Part shown: one piece after another, positions 1 through 7,093 of the stretch | Layout of the letters: every line of letters begins with the position of its first letter | How positions within the stretch are numbered: the stretch's first letter is position 1 | Source: DASRCB01 sp035653295 | GTDB lineage: Bacteria; Acidobacteriota; Terriglobia; Bryobacterales; Bryobacteraceae | NCBI GenBank assembly: GCA_035653295.1 | Contig: DASRCB010000299.1 | Location: 1-13,691 of the forward strand | Direction of reading: 5' to 3' | Length of the DNA: 13,691 bases | The notes under the pieces: generated by a model | Database searches by the model: none | Told to the model about the DNA's origin: nothing | What the model saw: only the letters and a program-made list of their open reading frames with translations | Translations under genes and position numbers: made by a program

Positions 1-1897
1 CGCCGGCGATAATTTCCTCAACCTCGGCGAGCAGGCCTTCGGCCATCCGCTGCAGAAGATTCAGAATGTGTATGGGTTCGGGGACGACTGGTCGTTCAAC
101 ACCGGCCGCCACACGCTGAAAGCAGGCGTCGACTTCCGCCACGAGTATCTGAACCTGTTGTCTCACAACCTGGCGCGGGCCACCTACCAGATGCCCGCCG
201 CCGCGACCGCGACGGTCCCAAAACCCGGCGACGAGGCGACGTCAGGCGGGCTCTCGCTGGCGACCTTGCTGCTGGGCATCAGCAACGATTCGGAGGTGGC
301 CACCGGCGACGCGCACGATCATCTGTTCCGCTGGACGCAGGCCTATTACATCCAGGACGACTTCAAGTTCTCCCGCAACCTGACCATCAATCTGGGGCTG
401 CGGTACGAGATCTCGCCTTACTGGTACGACAACCGCAACGACATTACGAACGTCGCGTACATCAACGGCGTACCCACGATCGTGCGGCCGGGCAGCGGTG
501 ACCCATATGAAGGTTTCCCGCCGGCGCACTTCATTTCCGATCCCAACAACCCGGATTATCTGCCATTCATTCGCAGCAACATTCTGGGCCGGAGCCTGGT
601 GTTCACCGATTTCAGCAACTGGTCTCCGCGGCTGGGTTTTGCGTGGAGTCCCGGATGGGGTCATAACAAGACCGTGATTCGCGGCGGCGCGGGCATTTTC
701 TACTCGCCGATGAACGCCGATCCCTGGTTCGACTTCGCCCGCAGCGCTCCCCGCTCGGCCAAGCTGATTCGCAAGGGCGCGTACACCGTCGTGAACCAGG
801 TTTTCGAGAACACGGCGCAGACCATCGACCAGCCCTCCCAGTTCACCATCGATCCCCATCTGAAGACGCCGCGCATCCAGCAGTGGAGCTTCGGAATCCA
901 GCAGGAGCTGGTGCAGGGGCTGCTGCTGGAGGTGGGCTACGTGGGCTCCGCCTCGACGCATCTGCCCCACCTCACCGACCAGAACGAGACGCTGCCGGTG
1001 TTCAACGGCAATCAGGTGGCGCAGCCGGTGACCTATCTGCCGCAGAAATATCCATCGCTCGCGTCCTATTACAACCAGATTCAGAGCGTCACTTCGGCGA
1101 ATTACAATTCGCTGCAGAGCAAGCTGGAAAAACGCTACTCGGCCGGGCTGACATTCCTGAGTTCCTTTACGTGGTCGAAGTCGCTGGACACCGCGTCGGC
1201 GACGCGCGACGGCGGCAACGGCCCTTCGACTCCGCACGTGTGGGACTACCGGCTGGACTACGGGCCATCGGCGTTCGACGCGAAATTCAATTGGGTGAAC
1301 AGCGCCCTTTACGAGTTGCCGTTCGGCCGCGGCAAAGCGTGGGGCGCGAACTGGTCGCGACCGCTCGACGCCCTGGCCGGGGGATGGCAGATCGGCGGGA
1401 TCAACGTCGTCCGCACCGGGTTCCCTCTCTCCTGCCTGACCACCAGCGATGCAGCCGTGGGAGATGCTTCCGGAAGCGCAAATTTCGAACAGGACAACTG
1501 CGACCTGCTCAGCAACCCCAATAACGGACCGCATCAGATTCTGGACTTCTGGAATCTGGCCGCGTTCGCGCAGCCCACCGATGCCGAGGTCTTCGGCAAC
1601 GGCGGACGCGGCCTGCTGCGCGGACCGCGTTTCGTCAGCTTCGATTTCACGGCGCAGAAGATGTTCACGCTCACCGAACAGGTGCGCATGCAGTTCCGGT
1701 TCGAAGCGTTCAACGTCCTGAACCATCCGATCTTCTCGATTCCCAATCCGTACATGGACACGTACCCCACGTACGACTCCAGCGGGCGCATCCCCACCGG
1801 ACCGGTGGACATCTCCGAGATCGGCTCGTTCAATACCATCAGCAGCACCGCCGCCAGCAATCGGCAGATCCAGTTTGCTCTGAAGCTAATCTGGTAG
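1..1897 (+). CDS. TonB-dependent receptor, Oar-like, C-terminal part (5' end outside window)
   Basis: This is an outer-membrane beta-barrel receptor thought to import large ligands (oligosaccharides, chelates) using TonB energy. The frame is open from the first full codon at position 2, so the N-terminal signal, carboxypeptidase-like domain and plug lie upstream; about 631 residues are visible. The in-frame GTG at 68 is therefore not a real start. Visible family traits are repeated barrel strands with aromatic ends, YYIQDDFKFSRNLTINLGLRYE near the beginning, NYNSLQSKLEKRYSAGLTFL and FTWSKSLDTA in the middle, and a C-terminus of RQIQFALKLIW. The last residue is aromatic, as Bam-assembled barrels require. 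These motifs are typical of the very large acidobacterial Oar-like families. The substrate cannot be read from sequence. The gene is followed after 2 bases by a Tat-signal oxidoreductase, suggesting co-transcription. Family assignment is firm; ligand unknown. Confidence 0.93.
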   Translation, partial: AGDNFLNLGEQAFGHPLQKIQNVYGFGDDWSFNTGRHTLKAGVDFRHEYLNLLSHNLARATYQMPAAATATVPKPGDEATSGGLSLATLLLGISNDSEVATGDAHDHLFRWTQAYYIQDDFKFSRNLTINLGLRYEISPYWYDNRNDITNVAYINGVPTIVRPGSGDPYEGFPPAHFISDPNNPDYLPFIRSNILGRSLVFTDFSNWSPRLGFAWSPGWGHNKTVIRGGAGIFYSPMNADPWFDFARSAPRSAKLIRKGAYTVVNQVFENTAQTIDQPSQFTIDPHLKTPRIQQWSFGIQQELVQGLLLEVGYVGSASTHLPHLTDQNETLPVFNGNQVAQPVTYLPQKYPSLASYYNQIQSVTSANYNSLQSKLEKRYSAGLTFLSSFTWSKSLDTASATRDGGNGPSTPHVWDYRLDYGPSAFDAKFNWVNSALYELPFGRGKAWGANWSRPLDALAGGWQIGGINVVRTGFPLSCLTTSDAAVGDASGSANFEQDNCDLLSNPNNGPHQILDFWNLAAFAQPTDAEVFGNGGRGLLRGPRFVSFDFTAQKMFTLTEQVRMQFRFEAFNVLNHPIFSIPNPYMDTYPTYDSSGRIPTGPVDISEIGSFNTISSTAASNRQIQFALKLIW

Positions 1898-1899
1898 CC

Positions 1900-3249
1900 A
1901 TGCAGGATCGCCGGGATTTTCTGAAGACGGCGGGGACCGCCGTGGCCATGAGCGCGGCTTCGTATGCGCGCGCACTCGGCGCCAACGACCGCATTCGGCT
2001 GGCGCAGCTGGGGTGCGGCGGGCGCAGTGAGGGCCATGTTCACATGGCCTATCTGGCGAACAAGCGCACGCCAGTGGAGACCGTGGCCGTGTGCGACATC
2101 TGGAGCCTGGCGCGGGAACGGCGGGCGGCGCAGGTAAAACGCGCTTTTGGCACGGAGCCCCGCCAGTACAAGTACTCGGAGCAGATGCTGGGGGGCTCGG
2201 ATATCGACGGCGTCATGATTGCGACCGGCGATCACCAGCACGCGAAGCTTTGTGTCGAGGTGGTCCAGGCGGGGAAGGACTGCTATGTCGAGAAGCCGTT
2301 CGCGAACGTGCTGGAGGAAGCGAAGGCCGCCCGGCACGCAGTCAAGGAATCGAAGCAGATCGTCCAGATGGGCACGCAGCACCGCAGCCAGGCGTATCCG
2401 CTGGCGGTGCGCGACATCATTCGTTCGGGCCGGATCGGTGATGTGGTGCGCATCACCCAGGAGTGGAACGTCAACCAGCCGCGCTGGCGCTACATTCCGG
2501 AACTGGATGATGGGAAGAATCCGCCGCTGGTGAAGGAAGAGGACACGGACTGGCGCCGCTGGCTGCTGGGAAAGCCGTACCGTCCGTTCGACCCGCACGT
2601 GTATCTGGAGTTTCGGCTGTACCGCGATTTCTCGGCGGGCATTTTTGACCAGTGGCTCAGTCACGGATCGGACCTGGTGCATTTGTGGACCGATGAAGCT
2701 TACCCGGTAAGCGTGACGGCGACGGGCGGCGTTCTTACGTGGAAAGACGGGCGAGAGAATCCGGATAACGCCACGGTTTCCCTGATCTACCCCAAAGGCT
2801 TCGTTTACACGTATTCCACCTGTTTCTCCAACAGCTATCGGAGTTACAGCCGCATTCAGGGGCGCAACGGGACAATCGAGAACTACGGCGGGGAGGGCGC
2901 ATCGCTGTTCCTGGTGACGAAGGAAGGCGGTCCGCAGGAGTTCGATCCGGAGGACAACGCGAAGCCCCGCTACACCGCGCCTCCGGGAATGGGGCCGCCG
3001 GCGGACGGCGCCGAGATCGTAAGACTGAAGGGCGGCCGCGAGCCGGATTCCCTCGGTCCCAGCGATGACGACGTGGATCACCTGATGAACTGGCTCAACG
3101 CGATGCGCGTTCGCCGCCAGCCCAACGCGACGGTGGATCACGGGTTCTCGCACGCCATTGTGTGCATCATGGCGGCGCAGAGTTACTGGTCGGGCAGGCG
3201 GCTGTACTGGGATCCCAAAGCGGAGCAGGTTTTCGACACTCCCGTGTAG
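1900..3249 (+). CDS. Gfo/Idh/MocA family oxidoreductase with Tat signal peptide
   Basis: This 449-residue protein is a predicted NAD(P)-dependent sugar or cyclitol oxidoreductase exported by the Tat pathway. The N-terminus has twin arginines at 4-5 in RRDFLKTA followed by a hydrophobic Ala-rich stretch to about residue 26. The Rossmann glycine motif LGCGGRSEG is at 37-45, the family EKP motif at 131-133 (VEKPFA), and the third conserved motif HGSDLVHLW at 255-263 carries Asp258 and His261. Length fits secreted members of the family. The ATG is two bases after the receptor stop and has no clear Shine-Dalgarno sequence, so translation is probably coupled to the receptor gene. Tat export fits a protein that must bind its nucleotide cofactor before leaving the cytoplasm, as known for glucose-fructose oxidoreductase. 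Substrate is not determinable. Together with the receptor it suggests uptake and periplasmic conversion of a sugar. Confidence 0.93.
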   Translation: MQDRRDFLKTAGTAVAMSAASYARALGANDRIRLAQLGCGGRSEGHVHMAYLANKRTPVETVAVCDIWSLARERRAAQVKRAFGTEPRQYKYSEQMLGGSDIDGVMIATGDHQHAKLCVEVVQAGKDCYVEKPFANVLEEAKAARHAVKESKQIVQMGTQHRSQAYPLAVRDIIRSGRIGDVVRITQEWNVNQPRWRYIPELDDGKNPPLVKEEDTDWRRWLLGKPYRPFDPHVYLEFRLYRDFSAGIFDQWLSHGSDLVHLWTDEAYPVSVTATGGVLTWKDGRENPDNATVSLIYPKGFVYTYSTCFSNSYRSYSRIQGRNGTIENYGGEGASLFLVTKEGGPQEFDPEDNAKPRYTAPPGMGPPADGAEIVRLKGGREPDSLGPSDDDVDHLMNWLNAMRVRRQPNATVDHGFSHAIVCIMAAQSYWSGRRLYWDPKAEQVFDTPV

Positions 3250-3286
3250 GCCAGGCGCTGCGCGCAATCCGGAGCATACTGGATAG

Positions 3287-4060
3287 GTGACGCGCCGAAT
3301 CCTTGCCCTTGGCGTTCTCGCCGCCGCCCTGAGCGCCGCCGCCGACCGTCCCTATGTAATCGTGCTCATCGGGCCGACCGGGTCGGGTAAGACGACTCAG
3401 GCGGACTTTCTGAAGCGGCGCTACGGACTGCCGACCATCAGCATCGACGAACTGATTCACCGCAATCGCGCCGAGCTGAACAGCGAGAAGACTCCGGGAA
3501 TTAACGACGGCAGTCCGCAGCAGAGCCTCGGGATTAATGAGCTGGTGCGCGACCGCGTAAAACAGCCGGACACGCATCGCGGATTCGTGCTGGATGGTTA
3601 CCCGGCAAGCAAGGACCAGGCGGATTACCTGGGGAAGCTCCTCGAAAACATGCATCTGCCCGCTCCGGTGATCATTCAGCTGGATGTGCCGGACGCGATC
3701 GCACGGCAGCGCCTGGCCAGGCGGCGGCGCGCCGACGACACTCCCGCGCAGATCGAACAGCGGCTAAAGGATTACCACCGGGAGATGGACATGGTTCGGG
3801 CATACTATCCGCAGGCCAACATCTGGACCGTAGATGGCACGCGGACGCCCTCTGAAGTATCGAAGACGATCGTATCGATTCTGGAAGACGAGTTGCCGAA
3901 GCGCACGCCTACGTCAGGCGACTGGCATAGACCCGGGCGGAGTCGCGAACCGCGGCGCCGCGGCGCAGCAGCCACAGTTCGGTCGCCAGCCAGTCGGTTC
4001 GCAATTCGCGTTCGTCGCTCTGGAACGCGGTCGGGTCGGAGACGTAGATGTCCTGCATGA
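3287..4060 (+). CDS. Adenylate-kinase-like P-loop NMP kinase with signal peptide and antisense-overlapping C-terminal tail
   Basis: This 257-residue protein starts at GTG 3287. Residues 1-19 (MTRRILALGVLAAALSAAA) look like a Sec signal peptide. The kinase-like part follows at once: P-loop GPTGSGKTTQ at 29-38, FVLDGYPASKDQADYL at 100-115 matching the adenylate kinase FxLDGfPRt region, and RRRRADDTPAQIEQRLKDY at 146-163 matching the DD..E...RL..Y segment. The LID insert is short, as in short-type NMP kinases. The fold seems complete by about residue 207. The last 50 residues are Arg-rich, have no family resemblance, and lie entirely antisense to the convergent metallopeptidase gene, so the native stop may have been lost or a frameshift may exist nearby. 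Expected chemistry is phosphate transfer between ATP and an NMP, but an exported kinase would lack an obvious ATP supply, so a changed function is possible. Family confident; location and tail uncertain. Confidence 0.78.
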   Translation: MTRRILALGVLAAALSAAADRPYVIVLIGPTGSGKTTQADFLKRRYGLPTISIDELIHRNRAELNSEKTPGINDGSPQQSLGINELVRDRVKQPDTHRGFVLDGYPASKDQADYLGKLLENMHLPAPVIIQLDVPDAIARQRLARRRRADDTPAQIEQRLKDYHREMDMVRAYYPQANIWTVDGTRTPSEVSKTIVSILEDELPKRTPTSGDWHRPGRSREPRRRGAAATVRSPASRFAIRVRRSGTRSGRRRRCPA

Positions 4061-4556
4061 AGGCGTGCAGGAATTCATGAACACAGGTATTGAGCGCCAC
4101 GAACGGCGCCTCATTGGGATGCGCGTAGGCCAGAGCGATCAGGGACAGGTGCTGCCCTTCGTGCAGCATCGTGGTGACCCCGGCCAGGCCGCGTCCGCAG
4201 TCCCAGTACATGGGGATGTAATCGGTCAGGACCAGGTTGAGACAGCCGCGCCGGAGGCCGAAAAAGACCGGCCGGTTGCCTGCCCAGCGGCGGATCTCGC
4301 CGGGGCCGTCGCTGGTCTGGAACTGGATGCCGCAGCTCCCGAACTCGCGGACCGCTTGCGGCCAGATTCGATTCCAGAAGCCGCGGATCTGGCCGGGCGT
4401 GCAGCGGGCGCGCGAGTTCAGGATTCGGTGGATGGGGACCACGACCGGCGGCGCGGGCGCTGAAGCAGTTACGCGGCTGATCTCAACGGCAGCCGCGGCG
4501 GTTGCGCCCGCAGCGGCGGCGGTCCACAGGAGGTTGCGGCGGGTCACTGCCCTCAT
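3909..4556 (-). CDS. Tat-signal putative zinc metallopeptidase with two HExxH motifs
   Basis: This is a 215-residue unrecognised protein. The N-terminus TRRNLLWTAAAAG has twin arginines at 6-7 followed by an Ala-rich hydrophobic stretch, consistent with Tat export. Two zinc-peptidase-type motifs occur: HEGQH at 132-136 and HEFLH at 160-164. The stretch LNLVLTDYIP (106-115) then GLAG (123-126) ahead of the motifs recalls the strand and loop before the active site in metzincin-like peptidases. The full metzincin HExxHxxGxxH is not present; Asp169, Glu182 and Glu184 are possible further ligands. Cysteines at 52, 75, 105, 120 and 158 could form disulphides outside the cytoplasm. The ATG at 4556 has GAGGG about nine bases upstream. 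It is divergent from the PilZ-J gene across 47 bases, and its last 152 bases overlap the convergent kinase-like gene. Peptidase activity is inferred from the motifs only. Confidence 0.78.
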   Translation of the reverse strand: MRAVTRRNLLWTAAAAGATAAAAVEISRVTASAPAPPVVVPIHRILNSRARCTPGQIRGFWNRIWPQAVREFGSCGIQFQTSDGPGEIRRWAGNRPVFFGLRRGCLNLVLTDYIPMYWDCGRGLAGVTTMLHEGQHLSLIALAYAHPNEAPFVALNTCVHEFLHAFMQDIYVSDPTAFQSDERELRTDWLATELWLLRRGAAVRDSARVYASRLT

Positions 4557-4595
4557 AATATGGGACCCTCAAGGCGGCGCTGGATTCGGCCGATT

Positions 4596-4602
4596 AAGGA
4601 GA
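4596..4602 (+). promoter_or_regulatory. Shine-Dalgarno sequence of the PilZ-J gene, unusually close to the start
   Basis: AAGGAGA lies directly before the GTG start at 4604. The GGAG core is only two bases from the start codon, shorter than the usual five to nine. No better in-frame ATG or GTG lies within a sensible distance downstream, so the GTG is kept with reduced certainty. Confidence 0.5.
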
Positions 4603-4603
4603 A

Positions 4604-5506
4604 GTGGCAAAAGATACCCTGAATGAACGCCGCCGGCAGACCCGCAGCCGCAAGACACAGGCCGGGGAGCTTCGGATTCTGTTCGAGGATTTCAACGGAG
4701 CGCGCAGCGAGCTGGTCGCCAAGCTGACCGACGGCGCGGAGGGCGGCATCGGCATCGAGACGGGAATGGCATTGCTGCCGGGGACGGCGGTGAGTATCTC
4801 CGGAGATGTCGGCGAACCGCGCCCGGCCCGGTTCCGGAAGGGGTCAGTCCGCTGGTGCCACGCTGGGGATCGGGGAACCTATTTTTGTGGGCTCCGATTC
4901 GAGGACTGGACGGAACAGGATCGCGGCGCGCAAACCCGGCTCGAGAGCCAGGGTCCGCGCGACTATTACGACGTCCTGCAACTGAGTCCCAAGGCCGATC
5001 CGGATACGATTCACCGTGTGTTCCGGCTGCTGGCGCAGCGCTATCATCCGGATAACCGCGAGACGGGCAACGAAGAAGCATTCAAGCAGGTGCTGGAGGC
5101 CTATGAGGTGCTCGGCAACCCGGAGCGGAGAGCGTCGTACGATGTTCGTCACCTCGCCGGGAAACGGGAGCGCTGGCGTATTTTCGATCAGCCGCGCGCC
5201 GCGGTCGGTGTGGAAGCAGAGAAGAAGAAACGGCAAGGCGTCATTTCGCTGCTCTATACACGGCGCATGGCCGAGCCGGAACACCCAACTATCCCCATTC
5301 AGGAACTCGAAGACCTGCTCGGTTGCCCTCGCGAGCACCTCGAATTCACTCTCTGGTATTTGAAGGAGAACGCCTTGGTGTCGCGCACCGACAACGGCCG
5401 GTACAGCATTACGGCGAAGGGCGTCGATTACGCTGAGTCCTGCGGCATCTGGAGGCCGCCGGACGAGAGCCGGATGATCGAATCAGGCGAACTGGTCGGG
5501 GTTTAG
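4604..5506 (+). CDS. PilZ-like / DnaJ-domain / winged-helix-like fusion protein
   Basis: This 300-residue cytoplasmic protein has three apparent parts. Residues 10-102 resemble a PilZ domain (c-di-GMP receptor fold): RRQTR at 10-14 fits RxxxR, and DGAEGG at 43-48 fits the [DN]xSxxG motif except that Ser is replaced by Ala45. Residues 119-184 are a clear J-domain: DYYDVLQLSP, the HPD triad at 148-150 in RYHPDN, and EAYEVLGNPERRASYD. The J-domain should stimulate an Hsp70 ATPase. Residues 213-282 (VISLLYTRRMAEPEH, then a helix-turn-helix-like stretch ending NGRYSITAKGVDYAE) look like a winged helix, as if for nucleic-acid or protein binding. There are no Cys-rich zinc repeats, so it is not canonical DnaJ. 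The start is GTG with TAAGGAG only two bases away, which is unusually close, so the start could be off by a few codons. The stop directly abuts the convergent rpiB stop. Confidence 0.85.
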   Translation: MAKDTLNERRRQTRSRKTQAGELRILFEDFNGARSELVAKLTDGAEGGIGIETGMALLPGTAVSISGDVGEPRPARFRKGSVRWCHAGDRGTYFCGLRFEDWTEQDRGAQTRLESQGPRDYYDVLQLSPKADPDTIHRVFRLLAQRYHPDNRETGNEEAFKQVLEAYEVLGNPERRASYDVRHLAGKRERWRIFDQPRAAVGVEAEKKKRQGVISLLYTRRMAEPEHPTIPIQELEDLLGCPREHLEFTLWYLKENALVSRTDNGRYSITAKGVDYAESCGIWRPPDESRMIESGELVGV

Positions 5507-6007
5507 CTAGACAGCCGCCGGCGTTTCCGACTCCGTCAGAGCACGGCAGTATTTCCGCTCCAGCGCTGCTACTTTCGCCAGTCGGCGAACGTGCCTCTCC
5601 TCGCGGGTGAACCGGGCGTCGAGGAAGGCGCGCACAAGATCCTTAGCGAGTTCGACGGAGACGATCCGCGAGCCGAGAACCAGCACGTTCATGTCGTCGT
5701 GCTCTACGCCCTGATGGGCCGAATAGTAGTCGTGACAAATGCCCGCGCGGATGCCGGGAATTTTGTTCGCCGCGACGGAAACGCCAACGCCGCTGCCGCA
5801 AATCAGGATGCCGCGGTCGGCGCGCCCGTTGAGTAAAGCCAGACCGACGGCTTCGGCGGAATCAGGATAATCGGACGGCGCACGGCCATGCACCCCCAGA
5901 TCCTCGATCTCCCACCCAAGGCCACTCACAAATGCCAGAAGATCTGCCTTGAGATCGAAGCCGGCGTGATCAGACGCCACTGCGACGCGCATATCCTGAG
6001 CCAACAT
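5507..6007 (-). CDS. rpiB: Ribose-5-phosphate isomerase B (RpiB/LacAB family)
   Basis: It interconverts ribose 5-phosphate and ribulose 5-phosphate in the non-oxidative pentose phosphate pathway; some relatives act on allose or galactose phosphates. Family signatures are unmistakable: RVAVASDHAGFDLK at the N-terminus, SDYPDSAEAV, ILICGSGVGVSVAANK with the catalytic Cys, AGICHDYYSAHQGVEHDD and MNVLVLGSR. Length (about 160 residues) is normal for the family. Two starts are possible: ATG at 6007 and the second ATG at 5992, which gives MRVAVASDHAG and fits the family alignment better; neither has a strong Shine-Dalgarno sequence. The stop codon abuts the convergent PilZ-J gene with no base between. 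It is divergent from the secreted protein gene at 6192. Function confident; start uncertain by five codons. Confidence 0.95.
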   Translation of the reverse strand: MLAQDMRVAVASDHAGFDLKADLLAFVSGLGWEIEDLGVHGRAPSDYPDSAEAVGLALLNGRADRGILICGSGVGVSVAANKIPGIRAGICHDYYSAHQGVEHDDMNVLVLGSRIVSVELAKDLVRAFLDARFTREERHVRRLAKVAALERKYCRALTESETPAAV

Positions 6008-6097
6008 ACCACGCCGCGCAGCCGCTAACGGGTTAGCTTCTTTGCGCGCGTCGAGGCGCGTTTCTTACGTAATCCGGTAAACTCGAAAGCTCGAGGC

Positions 6098-6116
6098 CGG
6101 TGCGTTACGCGCACCG
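6098..6116. other. Perfect GC-rich hairpin in the 184-base divergent region upstream of 6192
   Basis: CGGTGCG-TTACG-CGCACCG forms a seven-pair stem with a five-base loop. It lies between the divergent rpiB and secreted-protein genes, about 75 bases before the ATG at 6192. No T-run follows on either strand, so it is not a standard terminator. It could be a leader structure or an operator. I found no convincing -35/-10 pair in the rest of 6008-6191. Confidence 0.45.
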
Positions 6117-6177
6117 CATGTGACTGAATCTGAATCGGTTGTCTTTCGGTCTGGCGATTGCACCCAATAGCAGCGAC

Positions 6178-6183
6178 AGGAGG
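6178..6183 (+). promoter_or_regulatory. Strong Shine-Dalgarno sequence for the gene at 6192
   Basis: AGGAGG lies eight bases before the ATG at 6192. It is one of the two best ribosome binding sites in the window, supporting this start and suggesting a well-translated product. Confidence 0.75.
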
Positions 6184-6191
6184 ACCGATAC

Positions 6192-7085
6192 ATGAAGCAA
6201 ATCTTTATTCCCTGCCTCGCGATGTGCACCGGCATGCTGCTGGCGCAAAGCAGCGTTGGGAACATGCCGCCGCAGACCGACAGCGGGATCACCGCCCGGA
6301 CGACATCCACCAATAATTCCAACACCTGGACCGGCCTGCTGGTCGCCATGGGCTGCGACAACACTCTCGGCTCGACCTCGATGGCCGCGAACACGAACAG
6401 CGGCGTCGGGAGCGCCATGACCGGGCCCGCGCTGAACGGCAGCAGCGGTTCCGGGATGAACGGAACCAGCACGGACATGACCGGCTCGGCTGCGACCGGG
6501 GCGACGGAGACCATGACCACCCCGAATGCTCAGACCACTGCGCCGGACATGGCTCGCGCGACCTCGCCGACGCAGAACGACACGTATTCCAGCAATGCCG
6601 ACCGTGACCGCAACGGCGCGGGCTCGACGGCTATTACAAATCGCAATTCCAGCAATATGAACGCGGGCGAGGGTACGGCCGACCGCGCCGCGGACATGGG
6701 GGTCAACACGCCGGTCGCAACGGACCAGAACTTCCCGAAATCCACGGCTTCGGCAGCGCATGAGAGCAGCGGCACGATGAACCGCGCCACTGACTACACC
6801 GCCGGCATGAACCGCAACACGTCGGATAAGGGCCAGAGCGGCTGGGAACAGGCAAGGAAGGTGGCCAGCCAGCTTGGCCCCAGCTGCCATATCAGCTCGA
6901 CGACTTCGTCGTTCGCGCTGCGGACGCCCGACGGGCGCCTGATCCCCTTCGATTCCGCGAGCAACGCGCGCATCGCTGATCAGCTGCGCGACAAGGTTTC
7001 CGGCCAGAGCACGAAGATCTTCCGCGTGGTGGTGCGCGGAACGATGAACGGCGACGTGATCAGCGTCGACCAGATCCGCATATAA
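6192..7085 (+). CDS. Secreted protein with Ser/Thr/Asn/Met-rich insert, function unknown
   Basis: This 297-residue protein is not assigned to a named family. Residues 1-19 (MKQIFIPCLAMCTGMLLAQ) look like a Sec signal peptide; Cys8 or Cys12 is not in a clear lipobox. A short ordered segment TWTGLLVAMGC (45-55) is followed by about 160 residues of low complexity rich in Ser, Thr, Asn, Ala, Gly and regularly scattered Met, with no exact repeat unit. An ordered C-terminal domain begins near WEQARKVASQLGPSC (218-232) and continues with FALRTPDGRLIPFD and a final beta-rich KIFRVVVRGTMNGDVISVDQI. From memory, other acidobacterial secreted proteins have GxLVDAxC and CxxxxxTxxFAL..PDGR segments close together, so the low-complexity stretch may be inserted in one small beta-domain, with Cys55 and Cys232 possibly bonded. 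Convergent with the dehydrogenase 8 bases away. Confidence 0.85.
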   Translation: MKQIFIPCLAMCTGMLLAQSSVGNMPPQTDSGITARTTSTNNSNTWTGLLVAMGCDNTLGSTSMAANTNSGVGSAMTGPALNGSSGSGMNGTSTDMTGSAATGATETMTTPNAQTTAPDMARATSPTQNDTYSSNADRDRNGAGSTAITNRNSSNMNAGEGTADRAADMGVNTPVATDQNFPKSTASAAHESSGTMNRATDYTAGMNRNTSDKGQSGWEQARKVASQLGPSCHISSTTSSFALRTPDGRLIPFDSASNARIADQLRDKVSGQSTKIFRVVVRGTMNGDVISVDQIRI

Positions 7086-7093
7086 CCCGCGAG

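Noticed and set aside
242..1726. Long minus-strand open frame (494 codons) opposite the TonB receptor
   Set aside because: It is a GC-rich antisense shadow. The product is Arg/Val/His-rich with no domain pattern, and the plus strand carries clear receptor motifs.
1534..3267. Minus-strand open frame of 577 codons spanning the receptor 3' end and the oxidoreductase
   Set aside because: It covers two recognisable plus-strand genes, has no family motifs and shows the composition of a codon-position shadow.
6139..6170. Sigma-70 promoter TTGTCT ... CAATAG before the gene at 6192
   Set aside because: The spacing is about 20 bases and the -10 match is poor; it would also end only about 20 bases before the start codon.
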